A stretch of 22,910 bases of DNA from Micropepsaceae bacterium (GTDB lineage: Bacteria; Pseudomonadota; Alphaproteobacteria; Micropepsales; Micropepsaceae): contig JANWHR010000073.1 of assembly GCA_025450355.1 (NCBI GenBank), positions 1-22,910 of the forward strand. The letters run 5' to 3'. Of the stretch, positions 1-8,690 are shown piece after piece. The notes below the pieces were generated by a model. It did not search any database and had not been told where the DNA came from. It worked only from the letters and a program-made list of their open reading frames with translations. Position 1 is the stretch's first letter. Every line of letters begins with the position of its first letter. The translations under genes and the position numbers were made by a program.

Positions 1-1
1 C

Positions 2-136
2 GATCCCGGCTTTGATCGCCCGGACGCGTTTTCCGCCCACACCTATTTTATGACCAATCCCTCGCTGTCGGGCCGGGGCCGTGCGCTGCGTGCCGAGCGT
101 GCGCCCGGCGCCGCTGCGCCCGCCCGCAACAGTTGA
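2..136 (+). CDS. ppk: Polyphosphate kinase, C-terminal end (partial)
   Basis: Only the last 44 codons are present, open from the left edge to TGA at 134-136. The translated tail contains AHTYFMTNPSLSGRG, which I recognise as the usual end of alphaproteobacterial polyphosphate kinase 1; that enzyme makes polyphosphate from ATP. The final residues are a low-complexity Ala/Arg/Pro tail. The next gene is the exopolyphosphatase ppx about 11 bases downstream, and ppk-ppx pairing is common in this class, which supports the call. No catalytic residue lies in the visible part, so the identification rests on the tail motif and the neighbour. Confidence 0.62.
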   Translation, partial: DPGFDRPDAFSAHTYFMTNPSLSGRGRALRAERAPGAAAPARNS

Positions 137-147
137 CAGGAAAACCA

Positions 148-1662
148 TTGGTTCTCGCCGATTTTCAGCCCCGCGCGACAGCCCGCTTGCCGGCGAGGGA
201 CAAGCCGATTGGCGTGGTCGATATCGGCTCGAATTCCGTCCGCCTGGTGATTTATGAGGGTGCGCGGCGTTCTGCGCCGGTCCTGCACAATGAGAAAAAC
301 ATCTGTGCGATCGGGCGAAACATGGTTTCGACCGGCCAACTGGATGAAGCCGGAATGCAGATGGCGCTCCAGACGCTGGCGCGGTTTCGCGAGCTTTGCC
401 GCGGACACGAGGTGCAGGATGTCGGCGCGGTCGCGACAGCCGCTGCGCGGGACGCCGGCAATGGGCGCGAATTCATTCGTGCCGCGGAAAGCGCGCTGGG
501 CTATCCGATCCGGGTACTTTCCGGCGAGGATGAGGCCCGAATTGCCGCGGAAGGCACGATCTCCGGAATCCCGGATGCCGATGGTCTGGTCGCCGATCTC
601 GGCGGCGGCAGCCTCGACATCGTCACGGTGGAGAAGAATGCAACCGGTACAGCCGCGACGCTGCCTTTTGGCCCGTTGCGGCTGATGGACTTTTCAGGCG
701 GCAATCTCAATCGTGCGCGTGATCTGGTCACCAAAACGCTCGGCGAGTTTCAGCCCGGAAAATCGCTGAAGGGCCGGTCTCTCTACGCCGTAGGTGGAAT
801 CTGGCGCGCACTCGCCCATGTCGATATGGACGAACAGAATTACCCGTTAAGTGTTCTGCACCAGTACGTTATTCCGGCGGGCCGCGCGATCAAGCTCTGC
901 CGCGTGGTATCGGGACTGTCGCGAAAGTCGCTGGAAAAAATGCGGGCGGTGCCAAAACGCCGCGCCGAAGCCCTCCCTTACGGTGCGTTGGTGATGGAGG
1001 AAGTCCTCCGGACCTTCAACCTCAGGCAGGTGGTGATCTCCGCCTATGGCTTGCGCGAAGGCGTGCTCCATACGTGCCTGCCTGCTGAAGAACGCGGCAA
1101 GGATCCGCTGGTCGAATTTGCGCGCGATGTGAACCGCCGCGAATCCCGTACTCCGGGCCACGCGGACGAACTGTTGGCATGGACAGATGCCCTGTTTCCG
1201 GGCGGGCCGCCGTCGCAACGCCGGATGCGCGAAGCAATTTCCCTTTTTTCGGACCTCGCCTGGCGCCGCCATCCCGATGATCGTGCGAGCGGTGGTTATC
1301 AACAGGTTCTCCATGGTGCGTTTCCCGCTGCCGATCACCAGGACCGCGTGGTCATGGCGGCAGCCGTTTATTTCCGCTACGCCGGGGACCGTTCGCTTCC
1401 CGATGCAAAGAGTGTTGCTTCGCTGATTGTCGTCGAGGACCTGGAATTCTCACGCTTCATGGGTCTGGCGGCGCGTCTGGCCTTCGGCATCACGGGGTCG
1501 ATCGGCGGAATTTTGCCGCAAACGAGATTGCGGCTTGGCAAGGAATCGCTCGTGCTGGAAATCGCTGCCGCGCGGCGGGCGCTGAGTGCGGACCCGGTCG
1601 GCAAGCGGCTTTCGGCCCTTGCCAATGCGATGAACAGAAAACCGCAAATTTCGTTCGTCTGA
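148..1662 (+). CDS. ppx: Exopolyphosphatase, Ppx/GppA family
   Basis: This enzyme hydrolyses terminal phosphates from polyphosphate (or pppGpp) in the cytoplasm. The actin/Hsp70-like fold is visible: the phosphate-1 loop VVDIGSNSVRLVIYEG lies near the N-terminus, and the second nucleotide loop VADLGGGSLDIVTV around residue 150. A C-terminal HD-like region follows, giving about 504 residues, normal for the long alphaproteobacterial form. There is no ATG near the start. I chose TTG at 148 because AGGA at 138-141 sits six bases upstream; TTG at 133, overlapping the ppk stop, is the alternative and has no Shine-Dalgarno sequence. The gene probably shares a transcript with ppk. A Ppx versus GppA preference cannot be decided from sequence alone. 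Confidence 0.93.
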   Translation: MVLADFQPRATARLPARDKPIGVVDIGSNSVRLVIYEGARRSAPVLHNEKNICAIGRNMVSTGQLDEAGMQMALQTLARFRELCRGHEVQDVGAVATAAARDAGNGREFIRAAESALGYPIRVLSGEDEARIAAEGTISGIPDADGLVADLGGGSLDIVTVEKNATGTAATLPFGPLRLMDFSGGNLNRARDLVTKTLGEFQPGKSLKGRSLYAVGGIWRALAHVDMDEQNYPLSVLHQYVIPAGRAIKLCRVVSGLSRKSLEKMRAVPKRRAEALPYGALVMEEVLRTFNLRQVVISAYGLREGVLHTCLPAEERGKDPLVEFARDVNRRESRTPGHADELLAWTDALFPGGPPSQRRMREAISLFSDLAWRRHPDDRASGGYQQVLHGAFPAADHQDRVVMAAAVYFRYAGDRSLPDAKSVASLIVVEDLEFSRFMGLAARLAFGITGSIGGILPQTRLRLGKESLVLEIAAARRALSADPVGKRLSALANAMNRKPQISFV

Positions 1663-1984
1663 GAACTGATGTTTACTTGTACCGCGGCCGTCCTCGCCCG
1701 TATGCGGGCGGGAAGCCCGCGGTACGAGGACGATCTGCACGTTCGCGATTCAAGCGTCAGAACGTCAGAAGCTGCGGATTTGGCGGTCCTTTTGCGTTTG
1801 CAACTGTCAGAGCAATGTCAGACCGACTGTCAGAAAGTTGCAGAATCGGCCGCGGTCCCGCCGGACGCAATTTCAATCTTCGATCAAATGGGTAATCTCA
1901 TCGCTGCGGATGAGCAAGAGACTGTTTCTCGCGAAACACCTGGAGTGCAAGGGCGCCGCCCGCTTCTGGCTTCTGATTTCTGAT
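1663..1984. other. Intergenic region between convergent ppx and TPR genes
   Basis: These 322 bases separate two convergent genes. They hold a strong palindrome (1679-1732) and five copies of GTCAGA at 1756-1761, 1764-1769, 1806-1811, 1817-1822 and 1829-1834. A 104-codon plus-strand open frame (1669-1983) spans the region, but its first part is the palindrome, it has no convincing ribosome binding site and it resembles nothing I know. I treat the region as non-coding. Confidence 0.6.
1679..1732. repeat. REP-like palindrome with two alternative stems
   Basis: GTACCGCGG (1679-1687) is the exact reverse complement of CCGCGGTAC (1717-1725). Nested inside is CGCCCG (1695-1700), loop TATG, CGGGCG (1705-1710). 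A competing pairing joins CGTCCTCG (1689-1696) with CGAGGACG (1725-1732). The element lies 17 bases after the ppx stop, between convergent genes. It could act as a bidirectional transcript end, although no T-run follows. The GC-rich shape resembles REP-type dispersed palindromes; whether it recurs in the genome cannot be seen here. Confidence 0.6.
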
Positions 1985-3862
1985 TCACCGGGTTACGCCG
2001 TATTTTGCGAACCGCTCCGCGATTCGGGGCTCAACCGATTCAGCGGCCGTGAAGTCCGCCTGCGCTTTCGCATCATCACCAAGGCGCGATTCCGCGATGG
2101 CCCGGCCATACAGAGCACTGGCGCGCTGCGCATCTTTTCGCAGCGCCAGCCCGTAATCGCTGACTGCGCCGGCATATTTGCCTGTCTTCAACTCGAGGAA
2201 GCCGCGCGCGTCCAGGGCCTCTGGTCCGGAGTCTGACAGTTTCAGCGCGTGATTGCAGTCCGCCATCGCGCCTTCGGTGTCCTGGCCCAGAACGGCGCGA
2301 CTCCAGCAGCGGTTCGCGTAGGCTCCATAATTCGCCGGTTCGCGTTCCAGAACGTCACCGAAATCCTCGATCGCAAGGCGGTATTGGCCGTCTTCGTCAT
2401 AAGCGCTTCCGCGGCTGTAATAGGCTTGGACGTAATTCGGATTGAGTTCGATGGCCTTTCCGAAATCAGCTGCCGCCTGGGAGAAGTCATGACTCGCGGC
2501 CGCCGCGGTTCCGCGGTTGAAATAGGCCTCCGGAAAGTTCGGCTTTAGCGCGATCGCCTGCGTGAAGTCGGCCCGCGCCAGTGCAAATTCACCGCGTTTG
2601 AAATGCGCGCTGCCCCGGTTGAGAAAGGCGTTCGGCTCGGGTTCAAGGCCGATGACTTCGTTAAAATCCGCAATCGCCAAGTCATATCTCCCGCTGCGAA
2701 AATAATCGAAACCGCGGCCGAGCAATGCGTTCGAATTGCCTGGATTGAGTTTGATCACCTGGTCGTAATCCGCGATCGCGGCCTCGTCCTTTTGGACTTT
2801 CAGGTAAACATAGCCGCGATAGTGAAAGGCCTCGGCAAGGTCCGGGTCGAGCTGGATCGCGCGCGTCAGGTCCGACAGCGCCAGGTCATATTCGCCGCGC
2901 TTCAGATATTCATAGCCACGGTTGTCGAATGCGCCGCCATAATCCGGTTTCAGCCGGATTGCCTGGCCATAGGCGGCCAGCGCCTCCTCGCTCTTGCCCT
3001 GGCGGTCCAGCACGAAGCCGCGGTAGCGGAACGCTTCCGAGTAATCGGGTTTCAGCCGGATCGCCTGATCGAGATCGGCAAGGGCCGCATCGTAACGTTC
3101 AAGCCCGATCTTCGCCAGTGCCCGGCCGTAAAACGAAACCGGATCATCCGCCTCAAGACGAACGGCGGAATCAAAGTCGGAGATCGCGCGATCCAGTTCA
3201 CCAAACGCATTGCGTGCGAAGCCGCGTGCCACAAACCCTGCCTCGTCCCTGGGCTTCAACCGGATGAACTGATCAAAATCCGCAATGGCCTGACCAAAGG
3301 CGTGGCGCGCGTAGAATATCCCGCCGCGATTGAACAGCGCTTCCGCAAAATCGTGTTTGAGCGAAATCGCCCGGTTCAGATCCGAAATCGCGTCATCATA
3401 GCGGTTCAGTGCCGCCCATGCGGTCCCGCGCTGATAATAGAGATTGGCATCGCGCGGCTTCAGTTCGATGGCATGGCCGAAATCCGCCGCTGCATCCGCC
3501 GGGCGGTTCAGGTGGAATTCCGATAAGGCGCGCCCAGCCCAGGCATCGGCGTCGCCGGCGTTCAGGCGGAGCGCTTCCGTATAATCGTTCAGCGCCGGTT
3601 CGAACCGTTCCGAACGGTAATGTGCGAGTGCGCGGTTGTACCAGGCCTCGAACAATTGTCCGGGGTTTTCGTTGCCCGATTGGATTCGCGCCGTGCAGGC
3701 CGCGATCTGCGCCTCAACGCTGATCCCGGAGGAGCCGCTGCAGGCTCTCCACTCCTGATCCCGGCTGGCAGACGAAGCACCGGCCGCCGCCTCCGCAGGT
3801 CCGGGCAGGACCGGCAGAACCACCGACAGCAACAGGAAAATCGGCGCGGCGCCATGACGCAT
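1985..3862 (-). CDS. Exported protein with 16 tetratricopeptide repeats
   Basis: The 625-residue product starts with a Sec-type signal peptide (hydrophobic PIFLLLSVVLPVLPGP, probable cleavage after AEA near residue 26). A Cys-containing linker leads into about sixteen consecutive 34-residue TPR units from roughly residue 68 to 612. Units follow the pattern A-x-x-x-RG-x-x-x-x-x-x-x-x-x-A-I-x-D-x-x-x-A-I-x-L-x-P, for example EAFRYRGFVLDRQGKSEEAL. TPR superhelices bind other proteins, so a periplasmic scaffold or assembly role is plausible, but no partner is evident. The start ATG lies 45 bases after the stop of the alpha/beta hydrolase on the same strand, so the two may be co-transcribed. No enzymatic domain is visible. 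Confidence 0.88.
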   Translation of the reverse strand: MRHGAAPIFLLLSVVLPVLPGPAEAAAGASSASRDQEWRACSGSSGISVEAQIAACTARIQSGNENPGQLFEAWYNRALAHYRSERFEPALNDYTEALRLNAGDADAWAGRALSEFHLNRPADAAADFGHAIELKPRDANLYYQRGTAWAALNRYDDAISDLNRAISLKHDFAEALFNRGGIFYARHAFGQAIADFDQFIRLKPRDEAGFVARGFARNAFGELDRAISDFDSAVRLEADDPVSFYGRALAKIGLERYDAALADLDQAIRLKPDYSEAFRYRGFVLDRQGKSEEALAAYGQAIRLKPDYGGAFDNRGYEYLKRGEYDLALSDLTRAIQLDPDLAEAFHYRGYVYLKVQKDEAAIADYDQVIKLNPGNSNALLGRGFDYFRSGRYDLAIADFNEVIGLEPEPNAFLNRGSAHFKRGEFALARADFTQAIALKPNFPEAYFNRGTAAAASHDFSQAAADFGKAIELNPNYVQAYYSRGSAYDEDGQYRLAIEDFGDVLEREPANYGAYANRCWSRAVLGQDTEGAMADCNHALKLSDSGPEALDARGFLELKTGKYAGAVSDYGLALRKDAQRASALYGRAIAESRLGDDAKAQADFTAAESVEPRIAERFAKYGVTR

Positions 3863-3907
3863 TCTGAAAGTGTAGTTTGCTACGTGTCCTCCGGCAATGC
3901 GCGATGG

Positions 3908-4564
3908 TCAGCGCCCGCCATAGGGCGATTCCATCCGGTTCTTCACATAGTCGGCCACGATCTCTACGACTTCCGGCATGCAATTGTCGAAGAAGTGGTT
4001 CGCGCCTTCGATTTTTTTGTATGTGATCCGGATTCCGCGCTGCGCGGAAAGGCGGTCCACCAGCTTCTGTACATCGGCCTCCGGTACAACCTGATCATTT
4101 GTCCCATGCAGAAACAGGCCTGAAGCAGGGCAGGGGGCCAAAAATGCGAAATCGTAGAGATTGGCTTGTGGCGCGATGGAGACAAATCCGGTGATTTCCG
4201 GACGCCGCATCAGCAGTTGCATGCCAATCCAGGCGCCGAACGAAATTCCAACAACCCAGCAAAAGGATGGATTGGGATACAGGGTGCTCATCCAGTCCAG
4301 CACCGCTGCCGCGTCCGAAAGCTCGCCGGCCCCGTTATCGAATGCCCCCTGACTGCGCCCCACGCCCCGGAAATTGAACCGCACCACAGTACAGCCCAGC
4401 TTATGAAACCTGTGGTAGAGTTCATACACCAGCGGGTTGTTCATCGTGCCGCCATATTGCGGATGCGAATGAAGGATCAGGGCCATTGGCGCATTTGGCG
4501 CCTTTTGCCGCTGAAATCGGGCTTCGATGCGTCCTGCCGGGCCCGGAAGGATGATGTCAGGCAT
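3908..4564 (-). CDS. Alpha/beta hydrolase (small cytoplasmic, COG2945-like)
   Basis: The 218-residue protein has an alpha/beta hydrolase fold without a signal peptide. The nucleophile elbow is GISFGAW with Ser108, the acid is Asp157 in HGTNDQVV and the histidine is His190 in GANHFF, so the triad is intact. An N-terminal HSHPQYGGTMNN (32-43) and the segment FNFRGVGRSQG (63-73) are typical of a conserved alphaproteobacterial family often found beside iscR-suf. The substrate is unknown. It is divergent from iscR across a 274-base gap and precedes the TPR gene. On the minus strand TTGACT (complement of 4596-4601) and TTATAC (complement of 4576-4581) form a possible promoter with a short spacer, which would leave almost no leader. 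Confidence 0.87.
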   Translation of the reverse strand: MPDIILPGPAGRIEARFQRQKAPNAPMALILHSHPQYGGTMNNPLVYELYHRFHKLGCTVVRFNFRGVGRSQGAFDNGAGELSDAAAVLDWMSTLYPNPSFCWVVGISFGAWIGMQLLMRRPEITGFVSIAPQANLYDFAFLAPCPASGLFLHGTNDQVVPEADVQKLVDRLSAQRGIRITYKKIEGANHFFDNCMPEVVEIVADYVKNRMESPYGGR

Positions 4565-4680
4565 GCAGGGGCTCCGTATAAAACCTGGTCAAAACAGTCA
4601 ACATTCGGTTGCAGCTTCACGAAAAATAGCAAAAAGCGCCTGCAACATTGTGAAAAACCTGTTCCTCCCGCACTACCGTT

Positions 4681-4705
4681 ATTCTTGACTCTGGAAGTCG
4701 GGAAT
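4681..4705 (+). promoter_or_regulatory. Predicted IscR type-1-like operator
   Basis: The stretch contains TTGACTCTGGAAGTCGGG flanked by ATTC and AAT. Against the E. coli IscR type 1 consensus (ATASYYGACT-N5-AGTCRRSTAT) both inner half-sites GACT and AGTC and most flanking positions match; mismatches fall mainly in the central spacer. It overlaps the -35 element and spacer of the promoter before iscR, the expected geometry for autorepression by [2Fe-2S]-IscR. Confidence 0.7.
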
Positions 4706-4713
4706 CTTATATC
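4685..4713 (+). promoter_or_regulatory. Sigma70-type promoter of the iscR-suf operon
   Basis: TTGACT (4685-4690) and TATATC (4708-4713) are separated by exactly 17 bases. Transcription would start near 4720, giving a leader of about 120 bases before iscR. The IscR-like operator overlaps the -35 box. No other comparably good promoter is seen within the operon. Confidence 0.6.
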
Positions 4714-4791
4714 ACGGCCAAGTTTCGCGATGCCGGCCGGCGCTTTCTTACAACATCGCACGTGCCGGATGGCAATTCTTTGATGATTCGA

Positions 4792-4810
4792 TCCCGCCTG
4801 CTTTGCGGGA
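4792..4810 (+). other. Hairpin in the iscR leader
   Basis: TCCCGC (4792-4797) pairs with GCGGGA (4805-4810) across a 7-base loop in the predicted 5' leader, about 20 bases before the iscR Shine-Dalgarno sequence. It could affect leader stability or translation; it has no T-run. The function is unknown. Confidence 0.35.
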
Positions 4811-4838
4811 ACGAAAGCCCGCTTGGAGCAGAGGCAGG

Positions 4839-5324
4839 ATGAAACTGGGCGCACGCGGCCGATACGCGGTCATGGCCATGGCCGATCTCGCGCGGCGAAC
4901 GGCAGAACTTCCGGATGGCGGCTCCATCACGCTGTGTGAGATTGCCGAGCGCCAGGAGATTTCCCTGTTTTATCTCGAGCAGTTGTTTGCGAAGCTGCGC
5001 CGCGGCGGCCTTGTGACTGCCGCGCGTGGCCCAAAGGGCGGCTACCGGCTGGCCCATACGGCTGAAGAAACGCGAATCGCCGATATTATGTACGCGGTTG
5101 AGGAGCCGACAAAAGTAACGCGCTGCCGGACGGGAAGCCCGAAGGGCTGCCTGTCGCATTCGGCGCGCTGTCTGACGCATGATTTGTGGGAAGAACTCGG
5201 CCGCCAGATCGACGTGTTTCTTGAATCGGTGACTCTGGCCGATGTCGTTGAGCATCGCGTTCTCGGACGCGCGCATCTGACAGCTCCTGCGCCTTTGTTG
5301 AAGACGCTGTCGGCTTGCGCATGA
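4839..5324 (+). CDS. iscR: Rrf2-family Fe-S regulator IscR
   Basis: This winged-helix transcription factor senses Fe-S cluster status and controls the operon it heads. The 161-residue product starts MKLGARGRYAVMAMADLA, the typical Rrf2 N-terminus, with a helix-turn-helix around residues 28-65. The [2Fe-2S] ligands are present as Cys96, Cys104 and Cys111 followed by His114 (CLTH), matching the E. coli Cys3-His arrangement but with wider Cys spacing. I chose ATG 4839 because GAGGCAGG lies directly upstream and the product then begins like other IscR proteins. The stop overlaps the next gene by ATGA (5321-5324). The IscR-like operator at 4681-4705 suggests autoregulation. RirA is the main alternative Rrf2 Fe regulator, but position at the head of suf and the CLTH motif favour IscR. 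Confidence 0.9.
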   Translation: MKLGARGRYAVMAMADLARRTAELPDGGSITLCEIAERQEISLFYLEQLFAKLRRGGLVTAARGPKGGYRLAHTAEETRIADIMYAVEEPTKVTRCRTGSPKGCLSHSARCLTHDLWEELGRQIDVFLESVTLADVVEHRVLGRAHLTAPAPLLKTLSACA

Positions 5325-6483
5325 TTTATCTGGATCATAACGCAAGCTCGCCCATTCGTCCGGCCGCGCGCTCTGCGGCGGCCGCAGCATTCGATCGGAT
5401 CGGCAATGCTTCGTCGGTGCACAGTTGCGGCCGTGAAGCCCGCGCGCGGATCGAGCGCGCGCGCGATTCCGTCGCACGCCTCGCCGGCTGCAATGGTTCC
5501 GATGTGGTGTTCACCAGCGGGGGTAGCGAGGCCAATGCGCTTGCGTTGCGGGGCGCCGTGACGGGCGCCGCGGAAGCAGGCAAACGCATCGTGCGGCTGA
5601 TGATTTCCGCGATCGAACACGACAGCGTTCGGGCCAATGCCGCCGCTCTTGCGGATTGCACGCCAGGCTTGAGGCTCCAGGAAATTCCGGTCTCGCGCGA
5701 TGGAACGCTGGAAACTGCGGCGTTGCGCGAGATGCTCATCCACGGCAAGGGTCGCGTTCTGGTCTCTGCCATGGCGGCAAATAATGAAACCGGCGTGTTG
5801 CAGGACCTGACGGAGATCACGCGGATCGTGAAACAGGATGGCGGGACAGATGCGCTGATTCACGTGGATGCAATTCAGGCCCTTGGCCGCGTGGCCTTCT
5901 CTTTCGCAGGAGCCGACTACATCTCCCTCTCCGCGCACAAACTGGGTGGGCCGCAGGGTGCGGGCGCCCTGATCGTGCGTCATGGCGCACCACTTTTCGC
6001 GCAGATCGCCGGCGGTGGGCAGGAATTGGGCCGTCGCGCCGGTACCGAAAATGTCGCCGCGATTTCGGGCTTCGGCGCCGCGGCCGGGACAATCAGCAAT
6101 GAGGCGGCCAGCCTGGAAGGCGCTTTGCGCGACCGCTTTGAACGCGAACTCAGACGTGTCGCGCCGGAAGCCCTGATTTTCGGCGAGGGCGCGGCCCGGT
6201 TGCCGAACACCTCCAATTTCGCAATCCCCGGCCTGCTGGCCGAAGTGGCCCTGATTGCGCTCGACCTTGATGGAATCGCGGTCTCGTCAGGCGCTGCGTG
6301 CTCGTCGGGAAAAGTGAAACCCTCGCATGTTCTCGCGGCCATGCGCATCCCGGAAGACCTCGCCCGCTGTGCGATACGCGTCAGCTTTGGCTGGACGAAC
6401 CGGGAGGAGGATGTCGACGCCATTGTTGGCAGCCTGCGCCGGTTGCTCGCGCGCCGTGCCGCACTCGCCGCCCGGGAGGCCGC

Positions 6484-6487
<4 letters not shown>
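5321..6487 (+). CDS. sufS1: Cysteine desulfurase, NifS/IscS-like (class I)
   Basis: This PLP enzyme converts L-cysteine to alanine and passes persulfide sulfur to Fe-S assembly. The 388-residue sequence starts MIYLDHNASSPIRP. The PLP lysine is Lys207 in SAHKLGGPQG, with His100, Asp183 (HVDAIQ) and GTENV (241-245) also conserved. The sulfur-carrying Cys327 lies in SSGAACSSGK, the class I (NifS/IscS) loop. ATG 5321 overlaps the iscR stop by ATGA; an in-frame TTG at 5315 is less likely. It is the first of two desulfurase genes in this operon, an arrangement known from many alphaproteobacteria. Databases may label it iscS or simply cysteine desulfurase; the symbol here only marks order. Confidence 0.9.
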
Positions 6488-7937
<1,450 letters not shown>

Positions 7938-7941
<4 letters not shown>

Positions 7942-8690
7942 AACTGCTGGAGATTGATGATCTGCACGTTTCCGTTCAGGGAAAGGAGATCCTGAAAGGT
8001 ATCACGCTTTCCGTTCCAGAGGGCGAATTGCACGCCATCATGGGGCCGAACGGGTCTGGCAAATCCACTCTGTCCTACACGCTCGCGGGCCGCGAGGGTT
8101 ATGAAGTCACGCGCGGACAGGTGCTCTATCGCGGTGATGACCTGACGGCGCTTTCGCCGGACCGTCGCGCGGCGCTTGGCGTATTCCTTGCCCTGCAATA
8201 TCCGGTTGAAATCCCGGGGGTCGTCACGCTGACATTTTTGAAGGTTGCGCTGAACGCCCAGCGGCGTGCGCGGGGCGAGCAGGAGTTCGACGCCGTACAG
8301 GTGCTCAGATCGGTTCGGCAAAATGCCGCCGCGCTCAACATTCCGGAGGACATGCTGAAACGTCCGCTGAACGCGGGCTTCTCGGGCGGCGAAAAGAAGC
8401 GCATGGAAATTCTTCAGATGGCGCTGTTTGAGCCGAGGCTCGCGATTCTCGATGAGACCGATTCCGGGCTCGATATTGATGCCCTGCGCCTGGTTGCGTC
8501 CGGGGTGAATGCGCAACGCGCGCCGGATCGCGGAATTCTGGTGATCACGCATTATCAGCGTCTGCTCGATTATATCGTGCCCGATCGGGTCCACGTGCTT
8601 GCTGGCGGCCGCATTGTCAGATCCGGCGGACCGGATCTTGCGCTCGAGCTGGAGAAGAGCGGCTACGGAGCGGTCGTGGAGGTGGCATGA
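7938..8690 (+). CDS. sufC: Fe-S assembly ATPase SufC
   Basis: SufC is the ABC-type ATPase that drives conformational change of SufBCD. All motifs are present in the 250-residue product: Walker A GPNGSGKST (36-44), signature FSGGEKKR (148-155), Walker B LAILDETDSGLD (168-179) with catalytic Glu173, and the H-loop His205 in ITHYQRLL. The insertion TDSGLDIDALRLVASGVN is characteristic of SufC rather than of transporter ATPases. There is no membrane partner. The start overlaps the sufB stop by ATGA (7938-7941), and the end overlaps sufD the same way. Confidence 0.97.

Noticed and set aside
1669..1983. 104-codon open frame after ppx
   Set aside because: It starts within the palindrome region, lacks a ribosome binding site and consists of repeat-derived sequence; treated as non-coding.
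2603..3526. 307-codon plus-strand open frame inside the TPR gene
   Set aside because: It is antisense to the TPR repeats; its periodic, low-complexity translation mirrors the repeat structure and no ribosome binding site or family match is seen.
1985..3862. 102-base periodicity that could be read as a tandem DNA repeat or CRISPR-like array
   Set aside because: The periodicity comes from 34-residue TPR units in a continuous signal-peptide-bearing reading frame; the DNA units are diverged, not near-identical.
5315..5324. TTG start for the first cysteine desulfurase
   Set aside because: ATG at 5321 overlaps the iscR stop as ATGA like the other operon junctions and gives the canonical MIYLDHNA start.
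5042..5983. 313-codon minus-strand open frame over iscR/sufS1
   Set aside because: It is a shadow of the GC-rich plus-strand genes, with Arg/His-rich composition and no recognisable domain.
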